A stretch of DNA of 64,000 nt from Hallerella sp963652365 (lineage in GTDB: Bacteria; Fibrobacterota; Fibrobacteria; Fibrobacterales; Fibrobacteraceae). Shown here piece after piece: positions 32,311 to 41,800 of the stretch. The position numbers were made by a program, and so were the translations under genes. Each line of letters opens with the position of its first letter. Within the stretch, counting starts at the first letter, position 1. The stretch lies in assembly GCA_963652365.1 (NCBI GenBank), contig CAVJTH010000006.1, positions 31,258 to 95,257 on the forward strand, in the 5' to 3' direction. Under the pieces are notes generated by a model that was given only the letters and a program-made list of their open reading frames with translations, ran no database searches and was not told where the DNA came from.

Positions 32311-33678
32311 TTATTCTTCGGGCAAATCGGCGTTTTCCAGGCTCTTCGGAAGGCTCTTTGTGGTCTTGACACCGAGCTTCAGGAGCTTTTGCGCCTGGGC
32401 GGTCAAGTTTCCCTGCCCGCTCTTCAGCTGCCCGAGCGCCTTGTCGTAAGCGTCTTGCGCGCCCTTGAGACCGGATCCGATTTTTCCGAAACTCTCGGCA
32501 AAGCCGACGAACTTTTCGAAAAGCTTCTCGCCCTGCTTCGCGATTTCCTCGGCGTTCCGGCTTTGCGCCTCCCTCCGCCAGATGTCCGAAACGAGCTTGA
32601 CGCACGCAATGAGATTTGTCGGGCTCACCATCAGGATGTGCTTGTCGTAGGCATAGCTCCACAGATTCGGGTCGCTCTGCATCGCGAGCAGATAGGCCGA
32701 TTCGATGGGCATGAAGAGAACCACGAAGTCTAGCGTTTCCTTTTGCGTCTGCTCGTATTTTTTGGCGGCGAGTTCGTCGATGTGCTTTTTGACGGACAGG
32801 ACGTGTTCCTTCCGGGCTTGCTCCTGGACAGCGGAATCTTCCGAATTCAGGAACTTTTCGTAGGCGGTCAGGGAAACCTTGGAATCGATGATGATTGTCC
32901 GGCTGTCGGGAAGGCGCAGGAGAACGTCGAGCCGTCCGTTTTTCCCGTCGGGCATCTTCACGCTTTCCTGCACGGTGTAATGCACGTTCTTCTGGAGGCC
33001 CGAACGTTCGAGAATCGTCGCGAGAACCGTTTCGCCCCAGTCGCCCTGGACCTTGGAATCTCCCTTGAGAGCCTTCGCGAGGTTCGACGCTTCCTTGGAA
33101 ACGCTCTGCGTCTGCTTGACAAGATTCTCGATTTGCTCCCTGATGGTGGCCCGTTCCCGGATGCTCGTTTCCTTGGTTTCCTGGACAGTCTTGCTAAACG
33201 TCGCGAGATTGTCGCTGAGCGGTTTCAGAAGAGCCGCGACGCTTTCCCGGTTCGTTTCGGTGAATCGCTTCGACTTTTCGTCGAAAATCCTGTTGGCGAG
33301 CACCTTGAACTCCAAAATGGAATTTTTCTGGATGTCTTCCCGAAGAGCCATTTCCCTTTCCTTTTCCTCGTTCCGAAGCCGCCTGTCTTCTTCCCGGGCG
33401 GTGGCGGCCTCCTCCAGCCTGCCCTGAAGAGTCTTCGCTTCGGCACGCGCTTGAATCAGTTCCTGTTCCGAAATTTTCGATTTTTCTTCTACCTCGCGGA
33501 GTTTTTCTTCGAAACGAGCCTTTTCCTCGGAAATTTCGCGGACTTTTCGCTCTAGGGATTCCCGATTCGCATCGGCCGTGGCGAGCAGCGAACGCAGCGA
33601 CGTTCTTTCGCGCATCCAGAGATAGCCGAGAACGAGCGCGCCGAGAAGGCAACCGAAAAGAAAGAAGACAACTCCCAT
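32311..33678 (-). CDS. rmuC: DNA recombination protein RmuC
   Basis: This 455-residue protein has an N-terminal membrane anchor (MGVVFFLFGCLLGALVLGYL) and a long coiled coil (about residues 25-190, rich in Glu, Lys and Arg heptads). The C-terminal RmuC nuclease-like domain shows 'KVQGDWGE', 'LPDSRTIIIDSKVSL' and 'VVLFMPIESAY', the usual RmuC signature. RmuC limits inversions at short inverted repeats. The ATG at 33678 has GGAGG 5 nt upstream. A TATCTTG box on the minus strand at 33707-33713 is a likely promoter. Confidence 0.93.
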   Translation of the reverse strand: MGVVFFLFGCLLGALVLGYLWMRERTSLRSLLATADANRESLERKVREISEEKARFEEKLREVEEKSKISEQELIQARAEAKTLQGRLEEAATAREEDRRLRNEEKEREMALREDIQKNSILEFKVLANRIFDEKSKRFTETNRESVAALLKPLSDNLATFSKTVQETKETSIRERATIREQIENLVKQTQSVSKEASNLAKALKGDSKVQGDWGETVLATILERSGLQKNVHYTVQESVKMPDGKNGRLDVLLRLPDSRTIIIDSKVSLTAYEKFLNSEDSAVQEQARKEHVLSVKKHIDELAAKKYEQTQKETLDFVVLFMPIESAYLLAMQSDPNLWSYAYDKHILMVSPTNLIACVKLVSDIWRREAQSRNAEEIAKQGEKLFEKFVGFAESFGKIGSGLKGAQDAYDKALGQLKSGQGNLTAQAQKLLKLGVKTTKSLPKSLENADLPEE

Positions 33679-33736
33679 CGAAACCTCCTTTGAATGGGAC
33701 TTGAAACAAGATAGCTTCACGAATTGACAAAATCTG

Positions 33737-34105
33737 TCATTTCGCCGATTCGTTCCGAAACTTTCGCTCGTTCACTTTCCGGTTCAGTTCATCGTAAAGC
33801 GCATAGAGTCTCTGCGTCCCGTTTTCCAGGATGTAGTAATGGCGAATGTAGGGCAAGAGCAGCGCGAGAAAGGCGGCGGACAAGGCGAGAACGGAAACCG
33901 ACGGAAACGCGTGGAAAAAGAGAATCCCGATGACAAGAAGCAGGGCGAAGAAAAGCGTCACCAGGAGATGCACCAGGCGTTCGTGCTCGAAAAAGCGGAT
34001 TTGCCGGAGAAGGTCCGAAAGAACCGCTTCGCCCGTTTCCAGCGAGAAATCGCCAGCAAGAAAACTTTCCATCTGCGCGATATAGTCCAAAAGACGCTTC
34101 TTCAT
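33737..34105 (-). CDS. Small two-TM membrane protein, hypothetical
   Basis: This 122-residue protein has a soluble helical N-terminus (about 40 residues). Two adjacent hydrophobic helices follow (LVHLLVTLFFALLLVIGILF and VLALSAAFLALLLPYI), then a basic, helical C-terminus. The ATG at 34105 has AGAGG 7 nt upstream. It lies upstream of rmuC on the same strand and is divergent from the MBL gene. I do not recognise the family. Confidence 0.7.
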   Translation of the reverse strand: MKKRLLDYIAQMESFLAGDFSLETGEAVLSDLLRQIRFFEHERLVHLLVTLFFALLLVIGILFFHAFPSVSVLALSAAFLALLLPYIRHYYILENGTQRLYALYDELNRKVNERKFRNESAK

Positions 34106-34130
34106 GTCGCAACCTCTAGAGAAAACTTAC

Positions 34131-34138
34131 TATCTTTT
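34131..34138 (+). promoter_or_regulatory. Promoter box of the MBL-trmB-recN run
   Basis: TATCTTTT lies 8 nt before the ATG at 34147. No ribosome site is present, so the mRNA may be leaderless. Confidence 0.45.
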
Positions 34139-34146
34139 CGCCCGAA

Positions 34147-35061
34147 ATGCAAGAAAACCGCACCCTGCACAACGCGTTACGTCAGGTCCGACACCACATC
34201 GGCAAGATCCAGATGTGCGGATTTTCCGTATCGGGACTCGCCACCTATCTGCAGCTCCCCGAACTCGATTTCTGCGTCGATATGGGAGAATGTCCCGTGT
34301 CCGCGATCGGCATCAACCACGTTTTCCTGACGCACGCCCACGGCGACCACAGCCGTTGCCTGATGCGGCATCACAGCCTCCGCCGGATGATGGGCGTCGA
34401 GCGTTCCTCGTTCTACTACATGCCGGAAGATCTTGTTCCGGGCGCAAAGGCGTGGATCCACTCCGAGGCGATGTTCGAAGGCGTTCCGGAAAACCGCTTC
34501 AAGCTCCCCGAAATCGTGCCGATGCCCGCCGGGGAGAAAATTTCCCTCCGCTACCGAAAGGATCTCTCGATCGAGGCGTTCCCCGTGAAGCACGCGCAGC
34601 TGGGAAAGTCCCACTTTCTGCCGTCGATGGGCGTGACGCTCTACAGCCACAAGAACAAGCTGAAGCCCGAATATGCGGGGCTCGATGCCGCAAGGATCAT
34701 CGAGCTGCGCAAGCAGGGCGTGTGCATTACGCGCGAAGTCTTCGATCCGATGATCTCGTTTCTCGGAGACGCGCTCGGCGAGAACCTGGAAGCTCCCGAG
34801 CTCGAGGCCGTCTGGGATTCCGAGATTCTCGTTTCCGAATGCACGTTCCTCGACGACGGCGAAGAATCGATGGCGGAAAAAAAGGGGCACACGCACATTT
34901 CCCAAGTCGCAAGGGCTCTCGAATCCCACCGGGATTCCATGCGCTGCAAGTATATCGTCCTCAACCATTTTTCGATGAAGTATTCCGCGGAACACATCCT
35001 GGAAACGCTCCAGAAAAAGATTCCCGAGGATTTTCGGAACAAGGTTGTCGCATTTATCTAG
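34147..35061 (+). CDS. MBL-fold metallo-hydrolase, RNase Z-like
   Basis: This 304-residue enzyme has the metallo-beta-lactamase fold. It carries the zinc motif THAHGDH, an acidic ligand region in 'VSECTFLDDGEES' and a late His in 'VLNHFSMKYS'. The early position of the first motif and the 'HTHISQ' segment before the last His resemble the tRNase Z branch, which matures tRNA 3' ends; an MBL hydrolase of other function is also possible. It is first in the run MBL-trmB-recN-phosphatidyltransferase, with trmB 7 nt later. A tRNA role would fit with trmB as neighbour. Confidence 0.78.
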   Translation: MQENRTLHNALRQVRHHIGKIQMCGFSVSGLATYLQLPELDFCVDMGECPVSAIGINHVFLTHAHGDHSRCLMRHHSLRRMMGVERSSFYYMPEDLVPGAKAWIHSEAMFEGVPENRFKLPEIVPMPAGEKISLRYRKDLSIEAFPVKHAQLGKSHFLPSMGVTLYSHKNKLKPEYAGLDAARIIELRKQGVCITREVFDPMISFLGDALGENLEAPELEAVWDSEILVSECTFLDDGEESMAEKKGHTHISQVARALESHRDSMRCKYIVLNHFSMKYSAEHILETLQKKIPEDFRNKVVAFI

Positions 35062-35068
35062 GGTGAAC

Positions 35069-35812
35069 ATGACCGAAGAAGTGAAAATCCAGCAAGCCGC
35101 AGAGAAAAAGGAAACGTCCATACCCGAATTCTACAGGGATCTTTCGCGAGACAGGGAATTTCCGTGTCTCTGGCACTTTGTACACCGGCACGTCCCGGGT
35201 ACGCGCAAGCCCATCCAGACAGACGGGAACCTCCCCGACAGACGTCCGATCGACTGGAAGGAAATCTTTCCGAACGAACGCGGACATCTCGAAATCGAAA
35301 TCGGTTCGGGCAAGGGCGGCTTTCTCGTGGAATACGGCAAGCGTCACCCGGACTACTGCATCCTGGGAAGCGAATGGGACCTGACCTGGGCGCGCTATGC
35401 GGCGAGTCGCGAAATGCGGAACGGCGTCGGCGAGAACACGGCGATGCTCCGGGGCGACGTGTTCTACTTTCTGCGGGACCGCGTCCGCGAGAGCACGGTC
35501 GATGCGTTCCACATGTATTTTCCGGATCCGTGGCCCAAGGAGCGCCACCACAAGAACAGGCTTCTGCGCCATGAATTTCTCGTCGAGGTCGCGCGGGTGC
35601 TGAAACCGGGCAAGCGTCTCTTCTACTGGGGAACGGACCACCGGGAATACAACGAAATCGCGCTCGAAACCTTTGACGCCTTTCCGACGGCGAAAATCCT
35701 CGCAAGGAACGAAGCCTCTCCCACGGAAGGCATCATGACGAACTTCGAAAAGAAGTACCGGGAAGAGGGTCGCCCGATCTACCGCAGCGTCATCGAATTC
35801 GAAAAGCCCTGA
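35069..35812 (+). CDS. trmB: tRNA (guanine-N7-)-methyltransferase
   Basis: This 247-residue SAM-dependent enzyme makes m7G46 in tRNA. Motif I is EIEIGSGKGGF, followed by LGSEWD for SAM ribose contact. The family signature is YFPDPWPKERHHKNRL, and TDHREY comes later. About 60 N-terminal residues precede the methyltransferase fold, somewhat longer than in E. coli. The ATG at 35069 follows GGGTG by a few bases; the track-length frame from 35045 would overlap the MBL gene's end. recN follows 14 nt later. Confidence 0.94.
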   Translation: MTEEVKIQQAAEKKETSIPEFYRDLSRDREFPCLWHFVHRHVPGTRKPIQTDGNLPDRRPIDWKEIFPNERGHLEIEIGSGKGGFLVEYGKRHPDYCILGSEWDLTWARYAASREMRNGVGENTAMLRGDVFYFLRDRVRESTVDAFHMYFPDPWPKERHHKNRLLRHEFLVEVARVLKPGKRLFYWGTDHREYNEIALETFDAFPTAKILARNEASPTEGIMTNFEKKYREEGRPIYRSVIEFEKP

Positions 35813-35826
35813 AAGGCGGACGGAGT

Positions 35827-37491
35827 ATGCTCGAACAACTTGTCATCCGAAATTTCGCCCTGATCGAGGAATGCACGCTTCGATTCGGGAAGGGATTTTC
35901 CGCGATAACCGGAGAGACCGGAGCGGGAAAGTCCATGCTGATGGCTGCGCTCAGGACCGTCGTCGGCGGAAAGCCTCCCGTTTCCGCAGTCCGGAACGGA
36001 ACGGAAAAGGCGTCCGTCGAAGCGACATTTCGCATTGCGCAGAACAGCGAAGCGAAACGCCTTCTCGAAGCACAGGAAATCGACACGGACGACGAGCTTG
36101 TCATCCTCCGCGAAATTCTCGCCAGCGGCAAGAGCCGCGCCCGCATCAACGGAACGGTCGTGAACCTCGCGACCCTCGAACGCCTCGGCGAGACGCTCAT
36201 CCAGATGCACGGTCAAAGCGACCAGCTCCTCTTGCGCGACCTGCAAGTCCAGCGGAAAATGCTCGACGAATACTGCGACGACAAGGCGGAACTTTCCGCT
36301 TACGAAAGCGCCTGGGCCGAATGGACGCGGCTCAAGGCCGAGCTGCAGCGCGTCGAAGAAAACGCGAAGAGCCTTTCGGAACAGAAGGAATTTCTCGAAT
36401 TCCAGAAAAACGAGCTGGAAAAGGCGTCGCTCCGCGAAGGCGAAGAGGCGGAACTCGAAGCGAAAACCGCCGCGGCGGCCAAGTCCGAAGCGAAGGTCCG
36501 GGCTGTCGAGGAGCTCCAGGAACTTTTCGACGGGGAAAACGGCCTAAGGTCAAGGTTCGACACGTTCTGCGCGCGGACGCGCCAGTTCGCCGCCAAGATT
36601 CCCGAACTCGAAGAATGGTCGAGAAGGCTCGCCGACGCATACGATTCGCTCTCCTTTGTCGAAGACGCGCTCCGCGACGTCGAAAGCTCATCGGACCTGG
36701 ATCCCGCGGAACTCGACCGGGCAAATTCCAGGCTCGCCCAGATCCAGCGGCTGAAGCGCAAGTACCGCACGGACGAAGCGGGCCTCGTCGAACTTTACTC
36801 CCGAAGAACGCGCGAACTCGAAAGCCTCGAAAACCTCGACGCGGACCTTTCGGAAATTCGAAAGAAAATCGGAACGTGCGAAAGCTCGCTGCGGGAAGCG
36901 GCACGCGCACTCTCCGAAAAGCGCAAGGCGGGAAGCGGCACGCTCGACGAAAAAGTCGAACGGCATCTGCACGCTCTCGGAATGCCCAAGGCCCGGTTCG
37001 TCACGTCGATCACCGAAGACGCCTACACGCCGACGGGAAGGGATCGCGTCGAATTCTGCATCGCGCCCAATGTCGGCGAAGGGGAAAAGCCCCTCCGTCT
37101 CGCCGTTTCCGGCGGAGAACTTTCCCGCGTACTGCTCGCCTTCGAGTCTGTTCTCGCGGAACTCGACAGCACGCCGGTACTCGTCTTTGACGAAGTCGAT
37201 TCGGGCATCAGCGGCGAAGTCGGAAACCGTGTCGGCGAAGCGCTCCGCGAGATCGGCCGGTTTCACCAGGTTCTCTCGATCACGCACTTGCAGCAGGTCG
37301 CATGTCGCGCCGCGTCGCACCTCGCCGTCGAAAAGCGCGAAAACGCGGAAGGCCGGACCGTTTCGACCGTAAAATTGTTATCATATCCAGAAAGAATCGT
37401 GGAAATTTCGCGGATGCTCGGCGACGCAAGGTCCCCCACCTCGATTGCCCACGCCAAGGAACTGTTGGAGGGCATCCATGCCTCTGAGTGA
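35827..37491 (+). CDS. recN: DNA repair protein RecN
   Basis: This 554-residue SMC-like ATPase acts in double-strand break repair. Walker A is GETGAGKSM near residue 35. Two coiled-coil stretches (about 150-360) surround a short hinge. The C-terminal ATPase half has the signature SGGELSRVLLA and Walker B VLVFDEVDSGISG, ending with the ITHLQQVA switch region. The ATG at 35827 follows CGGAG at 7-8 nt. Its 3' end overlaps the next gene by 14 nt. I found no LexA-like palindrome just upstream. Confidence 0.95.
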   Translation: MLEQLVIRNFALIEECTLRFGKGFSAITGETGAGKSMLMAALRTVVGGKPPVSAVRNGTEKASVEATFRIAQNSEAKRLLEAQEIDTDDELVILREILASGKSRARINGTVVNLATLERLGETLIQMHGQSDQLLLRDLQVQRKMLDEYCDDKAELSAYESAWAEWTRLKAELQRVEENAKSLSEQKEFLEFQKNELEKASLREGEEAELEAKTAAAAKSEAKVRAVEELQELFDGENGLRSRFDTFCARTRQFAAKIPELEEWSRRLADAYDSLSFVEDALRDVESSSDLDPAELDRANSRLAQIQRLKRKYRTDEAGLVELYSRRTRELESLENLDADLSEIRKKIGTCESSLREAARALSEKRKAGSGTLDEKVERHLHALGMPKARFVTSITEDAYTPTGRDRVEFCIAPNVGEGEKPLRLAVSGGELSRVLLAFESVLAELDSTPVLVFDEVDSGISGEVGNRVGEALREIGRFHQVLSITHLQQVACRAASHLAVEKRENAEGRTVSTVKLLSYPERIVEISRMLGDARSPTSIAHAKELLEGIHASE

Positions 37492-38635
37492 AAAGCTTCT
37501 GAACCTGCGTCTGAGAGGACGCGTCTGGCGAATCGTTCGCGCCACTCTCTTTGTCCCGCTGATCGCCTGCATCTGGACGGAACACAGCTATTCCGCGGCG
37601 ATGCTCACGCTCATCGTGCTGATCCTCACCTGGCTGAATACGTGGCAGCTCCGCGTCCAGGAAACGGAAGCGCCCTACTACCAGCTGTGGCTGAACGTTA
37701 TCGAGGGAATCCTCTCGGTGACGGTGATGTCGAGCATTCTCGTGCGAAACTACATCAAGGAAGACGACTTCGAGATTCTCCTCTCCGTCGGATGCGGCTT
37801 TCTGCTTGTCCGGGTCATCGCCCATTCGCTCCTCTCCCTGTCCGTCTTGCGGGAGGGAAAGTCCCTTCCGGGACGACACGTATGGTCCAAGATTTCCACG
37901 GTGGCCATCAACGCGACGATGCTTGTCTATATCCTCGGGCTCGAACGGTTCCAGCAGATTTTCATGGTCGCGAGCCTTCTCGTGATGGGAGCAGCTTCCG
38001 CCTCCTACCTCTACTGGTATTACCGCGACCCCGCCCACCGCAAGCCTCTTTCCATCGCAAGCCAGCTGACAATGACGCGAATCGTGCTGACGCCTTTCTT
38101 TCTCTGGGTCTTCTTCTACGACAACGACTTGAACTACACGAACAACCACATCGTCTTCAAGATTCTCGCCCTGGTGATGGTCCTGGGATTCATGTTCACC
38201 GACTTTCTGGACGGGCACCTGGCTCGCAAATGGGGCGAGGTTTCCACTCTCGGCAAATACCTGGACCCGTTCAGCGACAAGATTTCGAACATGACGATAT
38301 TCCTCTGCTTTATCGCGACCGGATACGCTCCCGTCTGGATGGTCGCGCTGATCTACTTCCGCGAAGCGAGCGTCGAAACGCTCCGAACCCTCGCGGCTGC
38401 CGAGAACATCATCATGCCGGCGCGTCGCAGCGGCAAGTGGAAGACGGCAATCCAGGGAATCGGAATCGTCGTGATTCTCGTCGGAGCGCTCGACCCCATC
38501 CAGCAGATCGAAGGATTCAAGGCGGTCTGGAACGTCTTGCCGACCGTTTCGATGGGCGTCATCACGTTCATCACCCTGGCGAGCGGGATCGACTACTTTG
38601 TCGCCTCCAGGAACGTTTTGCAAAAATATGTCTAG
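37478..38635 (+). CDS. CDP-alcohol phosphatidyltransferase with N-terminal membrane extension
   Basis: This 385-residue membrane enzyme has the CDP-alcohol phosphotransferase signature D-G-x2-A-R-x8-G-x3-D-x3-D at about residues 243-265 (DGHLARKWGEVSTLGKYLDP and on). That suggests phospholipid synthesis from CDP-diacylglycerol, with phosphatidylglycerophosphate synthase (PgsA) the closest type. PgsA proteins are usually near 180-200 residues; here about 180 extra N-terminal residues hold several more hydrophobic helices. The ATG at 37478 has GGAGG 5 nt upstream and overlaps recN by 14 nt. The product could be another CDP-alcohol enzyme. Confidence 0.82.
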   Translation: MPLSEKLLNLRLRGRVWRIVRATLFVPLIACIWTEHSYSAAMLTLIVLILTWLNTWQLRVQETEAPYYQLWLNVIEGILSVTVMSSILVRNYIKEDDFEILLSVGCGFLLVRVIAHSLLSLSVLREGKSLPGRHVWSKISTVAINATMLVYILGLERFQQIFMVASLLVMGAASASYLYWYYRDPAHRKPLSIASQLTMTRIVLTPFFLWVFFYDNDLNYTNNHIVFKILALVMVLGFMFTDFLDGHLARKWGEVSTLGKYLDPFSDKISNMTIFLCFIATGYAPVWMVALIYFREASVETLRTLAAAENIIMPARRSGKWKTAIQGIGIVVILVGALDPIQQIEGFKAVWNVLPTVSMGVITFITLASGIDYFVASRNVLQKYV

Positions 38636-38651
38636 GCAAGGGCAAAAACCC

Positions 38652-38680
38652 TTGACAGCGGCAGCGATATTTACTATATA
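38652..38680 (+). promoter_or_regulatory. tRNA-fMet promoter (-35 TTGACA, 17 bp, -10 TATATA)
   Basis: TTGACA (38652-38657) and TATATA (38675-38680) are separated by exactly 17 bp, ending 29 nt before the tRNA. This is the only textbook sigma-70 pair I found in the window. Confidence 0.85.
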
Positions 38681-38709
38681 TGGGTCGTGCCAAGCGGCAC
38701 ACACCTCGA

Positions 38710-38782
<73 letters not shown>

Positions 38783-38784
38783 CT

Positions 38785-38815
38785 AAAAAGACTCGGATTT
38801 TCCGAGTCTTTTTTT
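38785..38815 (+). terminator. Intrinsic terminator of tRNA-fMet (bidirectional)
   Basis: Stem AAAGACTCGG / CCGAGTCTTT with an ATTT loop and a long T run starts just after the tRNA. Read on the minus strand it also ends in Ts, so it may stop transcription from smc too. Confidence 0.88.
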
Positions 38816-38892
38816 ATGGGCATTTTCTTCCACCGACAGAAAGCTCCCCGCCAGCGGCGAGAAAGCCAGACGTTTCCCCTCGAAAGCCGGAT

Positions 38893-41800
38893 CTAGGTTC
38901 GATGAAGTTCCAGGGCGACCGCGTCGTCAAGCTTTACGGAAGCGATGCGGGAAATTCCCTTGATTTCCTGGGTGACGCCGTAGAGCATGTCCGCAGCGGC
39001 CATCGTACGCTTGTTGTGCGTGACCAGGATAAACTGCGTCTGGTTCGAGAAATGACGCAAGAGCTCCATGAATCGCCCGATGTTCGCGTCGTCGAGCGGT
39101 CCATCGACTTCGTCCAGGACGCAATAGGGCGAAGGTTTTTCCATGTAGATGGCAAAGAGGAGCGAGACGGCGGTCAGCGCGCGTTCGCCTCCGGAAAGGG
39201 CGGTCACGCCGCGCATCTTCTTGCCGGTCGGGCGAGCGTTGACCTCGATGGTCGCTTCGAGCGGATCGACGCCTTCCTGGAGGATCAGCTTCGCTTCGCC
39301 GTTTATCATGATGCGTCCGAAAACGTCCTGGAAATTCTTCTGGATATTGCGGAAGGTGGAAAGGAACCGGTTGCGCGCCCTTTCGTCGCAAATCGCGATC
39401 GCCCGTTCCAGGGAAGCCCGAGCCTTGTCCAGATCGTCGAACTGCTTTTCGACTTCGGCAAGACGCGCTTTCTGGGCGGCGAAATCCTCCATCATATCGA
39501 CATTGACGGGTCCGAGAGCCTTGATCTGGCTGCGCAAGTCCGAAATTTCCTTCTTGGCGCTCTTTTCCTCGTATTCGATGCGCGGAACCTCTTCCGCATG
39601 GTCGATGTTGATTTCCCAGTCGGCAAAGATCCGCTCCCGCATCCGGTCGATGTTCGTCCCCAAGGCGCTGATCCGGAGCGTCACGTCGTTGATGTCCGAC
39701 GAGCGTTCCAGAAGCCTGGAATTGATGGCATTCTGCTCCGAGCGCCAATCGTTGATGTCGCCGGCGACAATGTTGTAGCGTTCCTGGGCGGCGTCGCGTT
39801 CGGCTTCCTTTCGGCGCAATTCCCCATCCTTTTCCTGGATGCCTTCCGAAAGTCCCTGTTCCTTGACGAGAAGCTCCTCCTTCTGGATTTCCAGCGCGGA
39901 GATTTCCCGGTTGCGACCCGCGACGATGTCCTGGAAGACCTTGACCTGGTCGTCGATCGCGCGGATTCTAGACAAGTTGCCCTGCAAGGTCGATTGCGCC
40001 GAGCCTACCCGGCTCCGCAGATCGCGAACATCCTCTTCCTTGTCCTTGAAGAGTTGTTCCTTTTCGGCCAGGGAATCCGCGACCTTGGAATACTCGCTTT
40101 CCAGGCGAAGCGTCTCTTCCTCGGCTGCCGCGAGTTCCGCATCGTCCGAGCGGGAGGCTTCCGCGTTCCGAATCCGTTCTTCCGCGTTTCCCAGTTCCCG
40201 TTCGAGATTCGAGAGCCGCCTTTCGGTGTCGGAGAGGACGCTTTGGTGAATTTTTTCGGCAGCCGATCCGGAGCGCATTCTTTCTTGCGCTTCGCGAATG
40301 GATTCCTCCGTTTCGGCAAGCAGCGCGCGAGCCTCGTCAAGGCGTTCCCGGAGCCGTTCGCGTTCGTCGGCGAACTTTTCGAGTTCGACCTTGAGGGATT
40401 CCAGTTCCTTCGAAGCCTTTTCCGCTTCCGCCTTCCGGGCGAGGATTCCGGGCGATTCGCTTTTTCCGCGTCCGCCAAGGACCAGGCCTTCGGTCGAAAC
40501 GTAGCGACCGTCGAGCGCGAGGAACCAGTAGTTCTGACCGCGAAATTCCGCGGCGAGTTCTCGCGCGACGGAAAAGCTTTCCACGATAATCGCCCGGGCA
40601 AGGAGCCTTTCGACAAGGCGCGCGACCATTCCTTCGGCATTCACGAATCGAGACGCGCATCCGATGACCCCCGGACGTGCCGGAAAGCTTTCCGGAGACG
40701 TCGCGCCCAGATCGAAAGCCAGGCATGCGCGCCCCGCCATGGAGGCGTCCAGAGCGTCCAGGAGACCGTTCACGAGAGCGGGATCCCGGGCGACAACCGC
40801 ATCCAGGGAGTTTCCCAGGGCAAACTCGACAGCCGCCGCATATTCCGGTTCCACATGGACAAGCGATCCCAAGAGGCCGTAAACCTCTGCCGACTTGCCG
40901 TTTACAAGAAACCTTGCGCCCGAGCCCGCATCGGAATCCATGTTGCGCAACACTTCGATGCGCGATTCCAGACCGGCGACTCGGCTTTTCGTCTTCGAAA
41001 TCGTTTCGTCCTGGAGCGAAAGCGCGCCAGAAAGACCTTCGATTTCCTCTTCCCGCACGCTTTTCTGTTCCGAAAGGAGCTCGACCTCCTTTTGGGCGTC
41101 TTCGAAGCCCGCCGCAATGGCGGAAAGGCTTTCTTCGGATTCGCCCTTTTTGCGCAAGAGCTCGTCTTGCTCCCCTTGCCACTTTTCGATGCTTGAACGG
41201 AGCATTTCGGTTTCGCCGTCGAGACGCTGCCATCGGGAGCGGAGCTCGTTCGCCTTCTTGAGGCTCGAAAGCCGCGCATTCGAAAGGGACTGGGACTGTT
41301 CGCGAAGTTCATCGACGCTGTCGCGCAGGACCTGGAGAGCTTCCTCTTCGCGAAAGAGCGCCTGTTCCTGCGCGGAAATCGCCTCCGCGGACCCCAGCAT
41401 CCTGGTCGCCTCTTCGAGCCGGTCGCGTTCCCGCTCCAGGTCCGCCATCCGGTTTTCCGCATCCGAAATTTCCGAGCGGTACTTCTGGATGCCCATCTCC
41501 GCCGAACCCTGCATTTCGCGATTTCGCGTAAAGTCGTTGTTCAGGTCCTTGAGTTCGAGCTCTTTCCGGTTGACTTCCCGGTTGAGCTCGTCGAGACGTT
41601 CCTTGTCGTCGGCGATCGCCAGTTCGCGTTCCGCGATTTTCGCCTGGAGTTCCACAAGGCGCGTCTTGTCCGATTCCTGCTCGTGCGAAAGCCGGATATT
41701 CGCGTCGTTCAAGACGCCCAGGTTCTTTCGGCAGTCTTCGTACTTGTCGAGGCTGACGGAAAGGTCCAGTTCGCGGAGCCTGTTTCGGAGCCTTTTCCAT

